This document shows, piece by piece, positions 16,108 through 24,976 of a stretch of DNA of 64,000 nt. The stretch is from Haloarcula sp. CBA1127 (GTDB lineage Archaea; Halobacteriota; Halobacteria; Halobacteriales; Haloarculaceae), in contig NZ_BCNB01000006.1 in the NCBI RefSeq assembly GCF_001485575.1, positions 1,240,001 to 1,304,000 of the forward strand, given 5' to 3'. The notes under the pieces were generated by a model. That model did no database searches. It was not told the origin of the DNA and worked only from the letters and a program-made list of their open reading frames with translations. Both the position numbers and the translations under genes were made by a program. Numbering within the stretch: the first letter of the stretch is position 1; each line of letters starts with the position of its first letter.

Positions 16108-16662
16108 TCAGAAATCCCACTCCTGAGCGCGTTCGCGGGCCTCCGAGCGCGCCTGCTGTTTGATCGCCTCGATCTTCTCCGCATCGTCGAGGAACGCTTC
16201 GACGGCGCTCTGTTCCGCGGCTCCGTTCGCAGTTGTCGTCGCGTCGTCCTCTGGTGTCGATAGACGCTCTTCGGGGGCTGCCCGTCGTGTACTATCAGCC
16301 AGTGCCGGGTCGCCACCCAGCCGTTCGGCGGGCATCCCGGGTGGGACTCGCAGGTCGGCTGCTTCGTGAGCCGATTCGAGGTCGGCGGCGTCGAGCGCGT
16401 ACAGCGAAACGTGATACGGGCCGGGGATGGCGAGGTCTGCAAGCGCCGGGGGGCCACCGCGGTCTGTCCCGGTATGGTAGGCCAGCACGGGGACGCCGTC
16501 GGTAAACGTGATGACGCCCCGCCCCTCGCCGTCGAGCAGGAGTGTCTCCTGGGACTCGAAGACGGCGTAGCCGGTCAGCTCCCGGTCAAGCACGTCCGCG
16601 AGCGTGTCCCGCGGGTCCGTGACGACACGGGACTTGTCGAGACGGCCGCGGGGCAGCTTCAT
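16108..16662 (-). CDS. Conserved hypothetical protein coupled to a MinD-type ATPase
   Basis: A 184-residue soluble acidic protein. The first ~100 residues are mixed alpha/beta (SRVVTDPRDTLADVLDRELTGYAVFESQET...). A low-complexity linker rich in Ala, Pro and Thr (about 115-150) follows, and the protein ends in a charged helix (AVEAFLDDAEKIEAIKQQARSEARERAQEWDF split over the last 35 residues). The start MKLPRG overlaps the end of the upstream ATPase gene by 4 bp (ATGA), so the two are translated together. I do not recognise the family. It may be a partner or adaptor of that ATPase. Confidence 0.65.
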   Translation of the reverse strand: MKLPRGRLDKSRVVTDPRDTLADVLDRELTGYAVFESQETLLLDGEGRGVITFTDGVPVLAYHTGTDRGGPPALADLAIPGPYHVSLYALDAADLESAHEAADLRVPPGMPAERLGGDPALADSTRRAAPEERLSTPEDDATTTANGAAEQSAVEAFLDDAEKIEAIKQQARSEARERAQEWDF

Positions 16663-17426
16663 AATGACTCGGGGATGACGGCGCTCTGGAACCGGTCGGC
16701 GGCGTCGGCGGCCGTCCCATCCCGCACGGTGAGCGATTCGGCGGCCGCTCGGTAGGCTGTCGCCGCCTCGCATTCGGGAGCGTGGGCAAGCAGCGGTCGG
16801 CCGGCACGCCGTGCCTCACGGGCCCGCTCGCTTTCGGGGACCGCGGCCAGTGTCGGCCCGTCGAAGTACCGCTCGGTCTTCTCTGAGACTTGTTCGATGG
16901 ATTCGGACTCGCGGACCTTGTTGAACAGGAGGCCGGCCACGTCTGTGTCGTAGGTCGTCGCATACTCTTGGACCTTCAGCCCGTCCGAGATGGCGGGAAT
17001 CGTCGGCTGGAGGACAACGACGATGCGGTCGGCCAGCACAATTGGCAGGACTGCGGTCCGGCTGTCTAACGCTGGTGGCGAGTCCAGCAGAATGATATCC
17101 GTGTCTTCTGCAAGCGTCGCAACCACGTCTCGAAGCCGGCCCGGGTCGGCGTCCCTGAAACCGTCCAAACTCGTTCCACAGGGGACGACGGTCAGCCCGA
17201 ACCGGTCGTACGCGGCCGCCTCGACGGGCGCGTCGTCGGCCAGCACGTCGTGTAGCGTCGTCTCGGCGTCGGAGAGGCCGGCGTGAAAGAGGAGGTTCGC
17301 CATGCCCGTGTCGGCGTCGACGACTGTCACGTCGTAGCGGTCGGCAAGCGCCATCCCGAGGGCGACGGTGCTCGTCGTCTTGCCAGTTCCGCCCTTCCCA
17401 CTGGCGACCGCGAACACTTCGACCAT
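16659..17426 (-). CDS. MinD/ParA-family P-loop ATPase
   Basis: A 255-residue deviant Walker ATPase. It has KGGTGKTT (about 10-17, with the signature Lys before the loop), VVDADTGMANL, the ILLDSPPAL Walker B region and LLFNKVRES. By family it would act as an ATP-driven positioning or scaffold switch at the membrane or nucleoid. There is no obvious amphipathic membrane-targeting helix at its C-terminus. Haloarchaea carry several MinD paralogues with different cargo; the coupled downstream gene is the best candidate partner here. Confidence 0.85.
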   Translation of the reverse strand: MVEVFAVASGKGGTGKTTSTVALGMALADRYDVTVVDADTGMANLLFHAGLSDAETTLHDVLADDAPVEAAAYDRFGLTVVPCGTSLDGFRDADPGRLRDVVATLAEDTDIILLDSPPALDSRTAVLPIVLADRIVVVLQPTIPAISDGLKVQEYATTYDTDVAGLLFNKVRESESIEQVSEKTERYFDGPTLAAVPESERAREARRAGRPLLAHAPECEAATAYRAAAESLTVRDGTAADAADRFQSAVIPESL

Positions 17427-17486
17427 TGGGGAATATTGCGAGCTAGCTGTATATAAATTTCCGGAAATTGAGGTAGTATCAAACAG

Positions 17487-18965
17487 TCACCGCTCGGGCA
17501 GTCCGAGCGGTCCCAGATCGACGTGGTCGGTGATGAGACCGGACGCTCGTTCGTAGGGGTCGTCGTCGGCTCGCTCGCTTGCCGCTGGGAGGGCAATACC
17601 AGCACTTTCGAACGTATTTCTCACGAAGGCATTCTTGGCAGTGTCGTTGACGAAGAGGTCGTGGAGGTATGTCCCCAGAACGCTGCCAGTTGCCGCTCCG
17701 TCACTGTCGAAGGGGCGGGCCGCCGCACCCGTCAGCTTCGAGTCGCCCATGTGAATCTCGTAGCCCTCGACGGTCCCGCTCGCCCCGGAGAGCGGTCCGA
17801 CACCGTCGAGGGTCCGTTCGACGTGTTCCACGGTCTTCGATTCGCTGAATTCCGTCGTCACCGGGAGCAAGCCCAGTCCCTCGACACGGTCCGCGTCGCC
17901 GGTCCCTTCGATTGCAGCGTTCGTGATTTCGTCACCGAGCATCTGGTAGCCGCCACAGAGGCCAACGACGGGGCCGTCGAACGCCCGGAGACGGTCGCCG
18001 AATCCAGCGTCGGTAAGCGCCAGCAGGTCGTCGACAGTGTTCTTACTCCCCGGCAAGACCACCGCGTCGGCGTCGTCGAGAGCGTCGTCGGGCGGGACGT
18101 ACGCGACCCTGACGCCAGGCTCGTGGGCGAGTGGCTGGAGGTCGGTAAAGTTCGAGATGCGCGGGAGCCGCGGGACCGCGACGGTAACGCTCTCTGCTTC
18201 GGGCACGCCGTCATCGTCGCCGATGACGGACCGCTCACCGACCGACGGCAGCGCGACGCTGTCCTCCTCGGGAAGCCCGGGGTCGTCGTGTGGAAGCACG
18301 CCGAGGACGGGAACGCCGGTTCGGTCCTCGAACGCATCGATGCCGGGGTCAAGCAGCGACTGGTCGCCACGGAACTTCGTGATGACCGCGCCGGCCACCT
18401 GCTTGCGGATGTCGTCGGGGACCAGTTCCAGCGTCCCAACGAGCGAGGCGAACACGCCGCCGCGCTCGATGTCCGCGACGAGCAGGATGTCGGCATCGGC
18501 AAAGCGCGCCGTCTCGATGTTTGCCAGGTCGCGGTCGTGGAGATTGATTTCGGCGATGGAACCCGCGCCCTCGGCGACAATCACGTCGTGGGACTGCGCG
18601 AGTCGGTCGTGGGCCGCGCGAGCGGTCTCCAGCGCGTCCTCCCAGTGCTCGTCGTAGTAGCCTCGCGCCTCGAAGTGGCCGACCGCATCGCCGTCCAGAA
18701 TGAGCTGTGATTCGCCGTCACCCCGCGGTTTCAGCAGCACTGGATTGTGGTCGGTCGACGGCGCGACGCCGGCCGCACGGGCCTGGACGTACTGCGAAAC
18801 ACCGACTTCGCCGCCCGGCGTCGCCCGGGCGTTGTTGCTCATATTTTGGGCTTTGAACGGCGCGACCGAGACACCACGGTCGGCCAGATAGCGACAGAGC
18901 CCGGCTGCGACGGTCGACTTGCCGACGTGGCTGGCCGTCCCGGCGACCAGCAGCGTGTTGGCCAT
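17487..18965 (-). CDS. cbiP: Cobyric acid synthase
   Basis: A 492-residue glutamine-dependent amidase that makes adenosylcobyric acid from adenosylcobyrinic acid a,c-diamide (amidations at b, d, e and g). The N-terminal synthetase domain has [10 protein letters not shown] (about 8-17) and [11 protein letters not shown]. The C-terminal glutaminase domain carries the nucleophile Cys in [10 protein letters not shown] and a catalytic-His region around EGYEIHMG and GTYLHDLF. The first in-frame start is GTG at 18968, but the adjacent ATG at 18965 is more likely. It is the cobalamin gene furthest from the main cluster, and diverges from the small gene at 19041. Confidence 0.92.
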   Translation of the reverse strand: MANTLLVAGTASHVGKSTVAAGLCRYLADRGVSVAPFKAQNMSNNARATPGGEVGVSQYVQARAAGVAPSTDHNPVLLKPRGDGESQLILDGDAVGHFEARGYYDEHWEDALETARAAHDRLAQSHDVIVAEGAGSIAEINLHDRDLANIETARFADADILLVADIERGGVFASLVGTLELVPDDIRKQVAGAVITKFRGDQSLLDPGIDAFEDRTGVPVLGVLPHDDPGLPEEDSVALPSVGERSVIGDDDGVPEAESVTVAVPRLPRISNFTDLQPLAHEPGVRVAYVPPDDALDDADAVVLPGSKNTVDDLLALTDAGFGDRLRAFDGPVVGLCGGYQMLGDEITNAAIEGTGDADRVEGLGLLPVTTEFSESKTVEHVERTLDGVGPLSGASGTVEGYEIHMGDSKLTGAAARPFDSDGAATGSVLGTYLHDLFVNDTAKNAFVRNTFESAGIALPAASERADDDPYERASGLITDHVDLGPLGLPER

Positions 18966-19040
18966 CACGACGGTCTGGGGCCGCCTGGAACATCAGTGGT
19001 TCGGCGAGAGTTCTTTGTCTCGGCCTGCCGAAGTCTGTCC

Positions 19041-19310
19041 GTGACCGACGAACGACTCCAAGCCCTCCACGAACACCTTGCGAAAACCGGGGAGCGGCCG
19101 GTCGAACGCACGGCCAGCCGGTGGCTCGGGGAGGCGGAGGCCGTCGCCGCCGACATTGCTGAGGGTAAGCTCTCCGAAGACGTGCTAACCGAGCGGCTGG
19201 CGACCGTCGACCACATCCTGTCGCACGTCGACAGCACCGACGATGCCGTTGCCGACGACCACGTCGAAGCGGCTTGCGAGATTGTCGATGCCCTGCTAGC
19301 CGAGCGGTAA
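19041..19310 (+). CDS. Small conserved haloarchaeal protein inside the cobalamin region
   Basis: An 89-residue, highly acidic, all-helical protein (TDERLQALHEHLAKTGERP..., then WLGEAEAVAADIAEG). The start is GTG at 19041, 75 bp from the divergent cbiP start. It has no cysteines, membrane segment or known motif. Position between cbiP and cobA suggests conservation with cobalamin genes, but its role is unknown. Confidence 0.6.
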   Translation: MTDERLQALHEHLAKTGERPVERTASRWLGEAEAVAADIAEGKLSEDVLTERLATVDHILSHVDSTDDAVADDHVEAACEIVDALLAER

Positions 19311-19335
19311 GTACCTCTCTGGGACGCCGGGACGC

Positions 19336-19986
19336 TCAGAACTCAGTTCCCTTCCGCGCGCCCTGCCCGGCGTCGATGGGGTGTTTCTCCTTGCTGACCT
19401 CCGTCATGAGATCCGCGTGATCGGTCAGGAACTCCGGCCGCTCGTGGCCGCCTGTGAGGACGAGTTCGAGGTCGCTGGGCTTGGCCGCAATAAGTTCAAG
19501 TACGTCCTCGGGGTCGACGAGGCCGCGGTTCGCAGCGTAGAGAACTTCGTCGAGGACGAGCATATTGACCCCCGCCTCTGGCGGGCCGTCGGCGTCCTGT
19601 GGCGTCGAAAGGTCGGCGTCGGCGCTGGCCTGCACAACCTCCTGGGCGCGGTCGAGCGCGCCTTTCGCACGAGCCTCGTGTTCGTCGTCCTCGCTCCCGT
19701 CGAGGAAGCCGTGCCAGCCGTAGTGGCCGGCGTTCTCGTAGGAAAACCCTGGGAGCGCGGCGATGGCGTTGTACTCGCCGCGTACGTCTTCGACGGTGCT
19801 GGTCCCGCCTTTCATGAACTGCAGGAGGTGGACGCGGTAGCCGTGGCCGACGGCGCGGGTCGCCATCCCCAGCGCTGCCGTCGTCTTGCCCTTGCCGTCG
19901 CCCCACCAGACCTGTACCAGCCCGAACTCTTCGGGCGCGCTCGGACTGATGGGCTCGGCGGTCGGTCCGGCCGTATTGTCACTCAT
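19336..19986 (-). CDS. cobA: Cob(I)yrinic acid a,c-diamide adenosyltransferase (CobA/BtuR type)
   Basis: A 216-residue P-loop protein of the CobA family with Walker A GDGKGKTT near residue 30 and the typical LLQFMKGG, LDEVLYAANRGL and LTGGHERPEFL blocks. It transfers the adenosyl group of ATP to the cobalt of corrinoids. The N-terminal ~20 residues before the family core are a low-complexity acidic tail. The ATG at 19986 (MSDNTAGP) is preferred over longer in-frame frames. It lies 70 bp downstream of cbiZ on the same strand. Confidence 0.92.
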   Translation of the reverse strand: MSDNTAGPTAEPISPSAPEEFGLVQVWWGDGKGKTTAALGMATRAVGHGYRVHLLQFMKGGTSTVEDVRGEYNAIAALPGFSYENAGHYGWHGFLDGSEDDEHEARAKGALDRAQEVVQASADADLSTPQDADGPPEAGVNMLVLDEVLYAANRGLVDPEDVLELIAAKPSDLELVLTGGHERPEFLTDHADLMTEVSKEKHPIDAGQGARKGTEF

Positions 19987-20056
19987 ACCCGTCTGTTCGA
20001 TTGGATTCTGTTTAGCCGTTTGGACTCCGGGAACGCCGTCGGGTAGACTTCCCCCG

Positions 20057-20773
20057 TCACGGCTCGAAAAACTCGGTATCCCGGTCAGTGATGACGCCGT
20101 ACTCCGCGCCGTCGACGGTCGGCAGGGCGTCGCCCCCGTAGCGGGCGGCCAGACTCGCTTGGATGGCGTCGCGGACGCAGACACGGGCGGCACCCCCAAT
20201 TTCTGTGGCACTGCCGGCGAACTGAGCGGACGTAGCGCCCGGGACACAGCCGACGATGGCCGCGTCCGAGGTAGTTCCGGGGACGCCAGCTGCATCCAGC
20301 AGCGTCGCAGCCTTTGCCTCGACGGCGGTGGCGAGCAGCGTCGCCAGCGCGCCCTCGTCCAGCGCCCGGTCGACACCGACGATGAGATTGACCGTGCCGG
20401 GACGCCAATCAGGGCTGTCTGCTTGGTCCGATACTGTCCTGCCGCCGTCAGCCGCTTCATCCTCTCCCGACATCGGCAACGCCGCGGGGTTCGAGAGGCC
20501 CGCCGTCGCCAGCACTGCTACCGGGCCACCCCGGGCACAGCGAGCGTGCTCCATGTGAACGCCAGTGAGAAGTGCCGGGCCGACGGCGAAGCCGGTCCCT
20601 GACAGCCGCTCGGCGCGGTAGGCGTCGAGGTCGGTCCGCTCGAACCCCTCGGGGACGGTGACGTTGTAGACGGCATCGGCGCTCCGGTAGCCGCCGTCCC
20701 ACGACGTCGAGAGCCAGCGGGCTCCCTCCCGGCAAATCTGGCAGACACCGTCCCGGACAGCCGTCTCAAACAT
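20057..20773 (-). CDS. cbiZ: Adenosylcobinamide amidohydrolase
   Basis: A 238-residue CbiZ-family enzyme that removes the aminopropanol tail of adenosylcobinamide, feeding salvaged cobinamide back into the pathway as adenosylcobyric acid. Family features include RWLSTSWDGGYRSADAVYNVTVP, a GVHMEHAR block and VIVGVDRALDEGALA-like and VEAKAATLLDAAGVPG blocks. The start MFETAVRDG overlaps the end of cobD by 8 bp. The N-terminus has a CxxC (VCQIC, about residues 11-15) that is not part of the usual catalytic core. Confidence 0.88.
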   Translation of the reverse strand: MFETAVRDGVCQICREGARWLSTSWDGGYRSADAVYNVTVPEGFERTDLDAYRAERLSGTGFAVGPALLTGVHMEHARCARGGPVAVLATAGLSNPAALPMSGEDEAADGGRTVSDQADSPDWRPGTVNLIVGVDRALDEGALATLLATAVEAKAATLLDAAGVPGTTSDAAIVGCVPGATSAQFAGSATEIGGAARVCVRDAIQASLAARYGGDALPTVDGAEYGVITDRDTEFFEP

Positions 20774-21824
20774 CCAGCGCGTCCAGCAGCCGGTCGTTTT
20801 CTTCGGGAGCTCTGACGGCGACGCGTATGTGCGAGTCCAGCCCGCGGAAGGTGCGGGCGTCCCGGAGCACGATACCGGCCTCGCGGGCCGTGGCCAGAAG
20901 GTCGTCGACGGGTTCGTCGGTATCACTGACCGACAGCAGGAGGAAGGGCGCATCGGAGGGGGACACGTCGAAGCGGTCGCTGAGGCGTTCGCGCATCCGC
21001 GCTCGCTCGTCGGCGACGCGGGCTTTCGTCTCCGCGACGAACGCAGCTTGCCCGTAGCAGTGTGCGCCGACTGCGGCTGCGGCGGCGCTCATCGACCAGG
21101 CGCGTCGCGCGGTGGCGAGTCGGTCCCCGGCGTCGCCGGTCCCGACGGCATAGCCCATCCGGATGCCAGGGAGGCCGAACAGCTTCGTCAGCGAGCGTGC
21201 GACGATGACGCCCTCATGGCCCGCCAGCGACTGCTCGTCGGTGAACCCAAGAAAGGCCTCGTCGACCAGTAGCGTCGTTCCAGCGTCGAGACAGTCATCA
21301 GCGAAGGCCCGGAGCGCCGCCGGGTCGGCGGCTTCTCCGGTCGGATTGTTCGGGTTGCAGACGATGGCGAGCGCGTGACTGTCCGGGTCGGCGGTCAGCA
21401 GTTCGTCGTGCGGGACGAACTCCGTCGTCCCGCCCTGAAGCCGGACCTCACGGGCGTACTCGCCGAAGCTCGGATACGGGACGAGGACGCTATCGCCCGC
21501 CCGGACTGTCGTCTGAATCGCCAGCCGTATGGCTTCGAGGCCGCCGGCCGTGGGTATCACTTGCGCTGGGTCGCAGTCGACAAAGGACGCCGCGGCCTCG
21601 CGGAACTCGGGGTAGTCGTCCGCCGGATACGAGCGGGCGGCCTCGAACGCCGCGCGGTACGCTTCCGCGGCCTCCGTCGGAACGCGGGGGTTTGTGTTCG
21701 CGCTGAAATCTATGAGGTCTGGGTCGTCGCTACTGCCGTGTGGCACGCGCCCGTCCGGACCGATGGCGTCTCCGGGTCCCTCGCCGCCACTCGCCCGCAA
21801 GCCCTCGACCGAATCAGGGTCCAT
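20766..21824 (-). CDS. cobD: L-threonine-O-3-phosphate decarboxylase (CobD type)
   Basis: A 352-residue PLP enzyme of aminotransferase fold type I. It has the CobD/HisC pattern: DFSANTNPRVP near 40, VCNPNNPTGE, LLVDEAFLGF and the PLP lysine in SLTKLFGLPGIRMGYAVG. It should make (R)-1-aminopropan-2-yl phosphate for attachment by CbiB. The closest alternative is histidinol-phosphate aminotransferase, which the cobalamin neighbours argue against. It lies 59 bp after cobY. Confidence 0.88.
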   Translation of the reverse strand: MDPDSVEGLRASGGEGPGDAIGPDGRVPHGSSDDPDLIDFSANTNPRVPTEAAEAYRAAFEAARSYPADDYPEFREAAASFVDCDPAQVIPTAGGLEAIRLAIQTTVRAGDSVLVPYPSFGEYAREVRLQGGTTEFVPHDELLTADPDSHALAIVCNPNNPTGEAADPAALRAFADDCLDAGTTLLVDEAFLGFTDEQSLAGHEGVIVARSLTKLFGLPGIRMGYAVGTGDAGDRLATARRAWSMSAAAAAVGAHCYGQAAFVAETKARVADERARMRERLSDRFDVSPSDAPFLLLSVSDTDEPVDDLLATAREAGIVLRDARTFRGLDSHIRVAVRAPEENDRLLDALDV

Positions 21825-21883
21825 TGACAGTGGCTACGGTGGGCGATGTGGAGAAAGTTTCGCGGCGGTCCGGCGGCCACCGT

Positions 21884-22444
21884 CTATCGGCACAGCCACT
21901 GTTCTGCCACGCACGCGTCAGCGAGCGTGTTGACGTTGACCGCGGCGCGTCGGTCCTGTGTGAGCCAGGCGTCGTCGGGGCCATCGCCGACGACGTTGAC
22001 GCCCGTCGGCGCGACTTCCTTGTCGCCGTCTTCGAACGTCGTGTCGTCGCTGACGCCAAGCTCGCGCTTCAGCGAGGCCGGGACCAGAACCGTTAGTGAG
22101 CCCCCGCTGTGTTCGTCGAGCACGCGGTTGACTATCTCGCCGTCAAGCAACGGCAGGTCAGCGGCGACGGTCAGAACCGGCCGGGAGAGTCTGTGGTCGT
22201 TCAGCGCCGCGTCGAGGTCCGCGACGTACCCTTCACCCGGCGTCTCGATGCAGGAAACATCCAGATGTGACTTTGTTTCCGGTGCGTTCGGCGACGTTGC
22301 GGCGATAATTCGCTCGACGGAACTCTCTTCGAGTGCGTCGACGACCCGGTCGACCATCGGAACACCACCGACTCGAAAGAGCGGTTTCTCGGCCTCGGTG
22401 TCGAGCCGCGTCCCGCACCCGCCACACATCACGAGAGCGTCCAC
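21884..22444 (-). CDS. cobY: GTP:adenosylcobinamide-phosphate guanylyltransferase (archaeal CobY)
   Basis: A 186-residue nucleotidyltransferase of the MobA/GlmU-like fold. The N-terminus VDALVMCGGCGTRL is the nucleotide-binding loop, followed by EKPLFRVGGVPMVDRV. It is the archaeal non-orthologous replacement of bacterial CobU, giving adenosylcobinamide-GDP. The start is taken as GTG at 22444, which overlaps cobS by 16 bp; the longer in-frame extension lacks family character. The late Gly-Val-Asn-Val region fits CobY. Confidence 0.9.
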   Translation of the reverse strand: MDALVMCGGCGTRLDTEAEKPLFRVGGVPMVDRVVDALEESSVERIIAATSPNAPETKSHLDVSCIETPGEGYVADLDAALNDHRLSRPVLTVAADLPLLDGEIVNRVLDEHSGGSLTVLVPASLKRELGVSDDTTFEDGDKEVAPTGVNVVGDGPDDAWLTQDRRAAVNVNTLADACVAEQWLCR

Positions 22445-23232
22445 GTGAGCACCCCCCAGTCGAGGAGCGGTACCGACCAGACGCCACCGAACAGCGACCA
22501 CGCGGCGACGCCGGCGTGGAGCGCGACGGCGCGCGTGAGTTCGTTGGCCGCACCGAACGCGTCGCCGCTGACGCCGCCCAGTCGACGGTCGGCCCAGCCC
22601 GAGAGGCCAAGCGCCAGCAGCGGGCCGGTGAGAACTGCGACTGCGGTCGCTGGAACAGCGACCACGGCGGCCGGGAGCGCGGCGGCGAGTGCGCCGACGA
22701 GGTGACGTGGGCCGTTCCCGTCGATGACCGTCGCGCCGAACCCCTCATGGCTTGGGCGGCCGACGCAGGCCAGCGTTGCCATCGCGAGCTTCGCCCCCAC
22801 CTCGGCGGCGAGGACCAGGGAAACGGCGACCAGCGGCGGAAGTCCGGCAACAGCCAGCGCGGCCAGCGCGAGCGCGAGGAGGACGGTTCCCAGCGCGAGG
22901 ACGGCCCCGACGCCGATAGTCGTGTCCCGCATCACGTTGCGGCGATCCGCGGGGTCACCGTGGACGACGGCGGCGTCCCCGAGATCAGCGAGACCGTCGG
23001 CATGGTTGACACCGGTGACGAGCACGACGCTCCCGAGATACGCCGCGGCGACGACTGGAGCTGGAAGCAAGCCGGCGGCGAGGAACGGGAGCGCGATGAG
23101 GCCACCGACCACGTAGCCAGCCAGCGGGAACGCCACCGGCGTCCCAACGAAGGCCTTCCACGCCCGCTCGCTGTGGCCAACCGGGAGCCGTGAGAGGAAC
23201 CCGAGCGCCCCCCGGACCGCAGTCAGAACCAC
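22429..23232 (-). CDS. cobS: Adenosylcobinamide-GDP ribazoletransferase (cobalamin synthase)
   Basis: A 267-residue integral membrane protein with 6-7 hydrophobic segments. It has the CobS signatures GFLSRLPVG at the start, GVNHADGLADLGDA, the RRNVMRDTTIGVGA block and GGVSGDAFGAANELTRA near the end. It joins adenosylcobinamide-GDP to alpha-ribazole(-phosphate) in the membrane. The start is GTG at 23232, overlapping cbiB by 10 bp, so the two are translationally coupled. Confidence 0.92.
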   Translation of the reverse strand: MVLTAVRGALGFLSRLPVGHSERAWKAFVGTPVAFPLAGYVVGGLIALPFLAAGLLPAPVVAAAYLGSVVLVTGVNHADGLADLGDAAVVHGDPADRRNVMRDTTIGVGAVLALGTVLLALALAALAVAGLPPLVAVSLVLAAEVGAKLAMATLACVGRPSHEGFGATVIDGNGPRHLVGALAAALPAAVVAVPATAVAVLTGPLLALGLSGWADRRLGGVSGDAFGAANELTRAVALHAGVAAWSLFGGVWSVPLLDWGVLTWTLS

Positions 23233-24146
23233 ACGACCACCCCCAGTCCGGCCAGCACGTACGCCAGCACCCCAGCGACACCGACTCGCGTCACACTGCG
23301 CTTGGCCGTCGCCACGTCAGGGAGGTGTCCTGTGGGGTTCAACACGTACACACCCGGCTTTTCCAGTCGAACGTCCATCGCCGCGGCGGCCGTCCCCATC
23401 GGCCACCCGGAGTTCGGCGACGGGACGCCGTCCAGCCAGGACCGAGCACGGGCCACCGACCGCGGCGACCCACAGGCGAGGGCAAGCAGGAGCGCGCTCA
23501 GCCGAGCCGGGAGCCACATCACGGCGTCGTCGAGCCGCGCCGCAGGCGTTCCGATGCGTTTCGAGCGGTAGCCAAGCATCGAGTCCATCGTGTTGACGGC
23601 CTTGACCCACGCCGCTGCACCGGCAGCGACGGGAAGCGCTGGCAGGCCGACCCCCGTCGCGACGAGTCCACCTCCAACGAAGGCGGCCAGCGACGCGACG
23701 AGGCCGTCGGCGAGGTTCTCCGAGGCGCTCTCGACGGCGGCGCTCCGAACCTCGCCCGCAGAGAGAGCGCTGGCGTCGCGACCGGCGAGTGCGAGTAGCC
23801 CGTCCCGAGCAGCCGGGAGGTCGGTGTCGGTGTCAGCGATGACCCCCCGTGCGGTCGAGAGGAGACTGCGGAGGCTCGTGGTCAGGAATAGCGCGAGCCC
23901 GGCGAGCGCGACGGCGGCCAGCGGTTCGCGAGTGGCGGCGAGTGCGACGGCGCCACCGACGACAACAGCAACCCCGAACGGCAACAGTGCCGCGGCGAGC
24001 CCCCCGACCGCAAGCGGGTGGTCCCACTCACGGTCGACCGCTCCGACGAGCCGTCCGAACCACGCAACCGGATGCAAGCGGGTCGGCGGCTCACCAATTG
24101 TGAGTTCCAGTCCCCCGGCGACGGCCACTGCTAGCGTGCTCAGCAC
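23223..24146 (-). CDS. cbiB: Adenosylcobinamide-phosphate synthase
   Basis: A 307-residue membrane enzyme that attaches aminopropanol phosphate to adenosylcobyric acid. It has IGEPPTRLHPVAWFGRLVG near the N-terminus, SASENLADG, WVKAVNTMDSMLGYRSKR and GWPMGTAAAAMDVRLEKPGVYVLNP, all typical CbiB blocks. The start is a GTG overlapping the upstream HAD gene by 7 bp. Membrane location and coupling with cobS fit the idea of a membrane-bound nucleotide-loop assembly complex. Confidence 0.92.
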   Translation of the reverse strand: MLSTLAVAVAGGLELTIGEPPTRLHPVAWFGRLVGAVDREWDHPLAVGGLAAALLPFGVAVVVGGAVALAATREPLAAVALAGLALFLTTSLRSLLSTARGVIADTDTDLPAARDGLLALAGRDASALSAGEVRSAAVESASENLADGLVASLAAFVGGGLVATGVGLPALPVAAGAAAWVKAVNTMDSMLGYRSKRIGTPAARLDDAVMWLPARLSALLLALACGSPRSVARARSWLDGVPSPNSGWPMGTAAAAMDVRLEKPGVYVLNPTGHLPDVATAKRSVTRVGVAGVLAYVLAGLGVVVWF

Positions 24147-24778
24147 AGTTCGTCCTCCCGGAGTTGTTCGGCTATCGCCGACAGCGAGTCGTCCTCAAGC
24201 AGTATCGATTGTGCGCCCACGCGACCCGCGCCGCCGTCCGTCCGGGCGTCGTCACCGACGTGGACGAGGTCGGCAAGCGCCACGTCGAGTGCGTCGGCGG
24301 TCGACTCGAAGATATTTGGATGGGGTTTCCGCCAGCCGCAGTCGACACTGGTGACGACGGCGTCGAAGGCGTGGTCGCTACGGGCTTCGATAGCTGCTCG
24401 TTCCAGCGTTCGCTCAACTAGCCCCGGGACGCTACAGTTCGAGCAGATAGCGACCGGGCCCCGCTGTGCCGCGGCGTCTACCGCGCCGATGGCTCCCTCA
24501 CGGACCGTGACCGGACTGTCGAACGCGTCGAGGACGGCCTCGGTCGCCGTCTCCTCGGTGACCTCGATTCCGCGGCTGGCAAGCGCCAGCCGAACGTGCT
24601 CGTCCAGCGGCGCTTCCCGACCGCGGTCGTACTCACGATGGGCCGAGCGATAGGCGTCCTCCCAGCCCTCAGGAACCTGAACCGACCGGGCCGCAAGCGC
24701 CGCCGCAACGGCGTCCCACGGCTCCGACGGCCGGTCTGCCGTGACGAGTGTCCCGAACAGGTCGAACGAGAGTGCCAC
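24140..24778 (-). CDS. HAD-superfamily hydrolase at the head of the cobalamin operon (candidate phosphatase)
   Basis: A 212-residue HAD hydrolase: motif I FDLFGTLV (Asp nucleophile near residue 6), motif II ICSNCS, the motif III lysine in CGWRKPHPNIFES and motif IV HVGDDARTD. It is the first gene of the HAD-cbiB-cobS-cobY block and overlaps cbiB. The pathway needs a phosphatase for alpha-ribazole phosphate or adenosylcobalamin 5'-phosphate, and no CobC or CobZ homologue appears in this window. A role as that phosphatase is an inference from position. The second Asp of motif I is replaced by Phe, as in haloacid-dehalogenase-like members. Confidence 0.75.
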   Translation of the reverse strand: MALSFDLFGTLVTADRPSEPWDAVAAALAARSVQVPEGWEDAYRSAHREYDRGREAPLDEHVRLALASRGIEVTEETATEAVLDAFDSPVTVREGAIGAVDAAAQRGPVAICSNCSVPGLVERTLERAAIEARSDHAFDAVVTSVDCGWRKPHPNIFESTADALDVALADLVHVGDDARTDGGAGRVGAQSILLEDDSLSAIAEQLREDELC

Positions 24779-24946
24779 ACCTGTGTGGTTAGTGCAAGCT
24801 CACTTGAACTGTGGGGGTAGCTGCGGGAACGGTCGTGGGACGCGGTGTTGCTGTCGCGCGTTCTGGGTGGGTGTGACCCACATCTCAGGCGAACCCAGCT
24901 ATAGAGCGGGAGCCTCGATGGGTCTGGCTTACGGCATTCCAAACCG

Positions 24947-24952
24947 TTTATA
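24947..24952 (+). promoter_or_regulatory. TATA-like box of the aIF5A gene
   Basis: TTTATA lies 25-30 bp before the ATG at 24977 inside the stretch AAACCGTTTATACCC. The spacing predicts a leaderless aIF5A-agmatinase transcript. Confidence 0.55.
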
Positions 24953-24976
24953 CCCAAACAGGGGTAATCCGGCGGT

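Noticed and set aside
17523-18710. Long open frame (395 codons) opposite cbiP
   Set aside because: It is the mirror of a strong gene in GC-rich DNA; its translation has no family character and cbiP explains the stretch fully.
24797-24816. Imperfect inverted repeat AGTGCAAG-ctca-CTTGAACT between the HAD and aIF5A genes
   Set aside because: One mismatch and short arms; not distinct enough from chance to call an operator.
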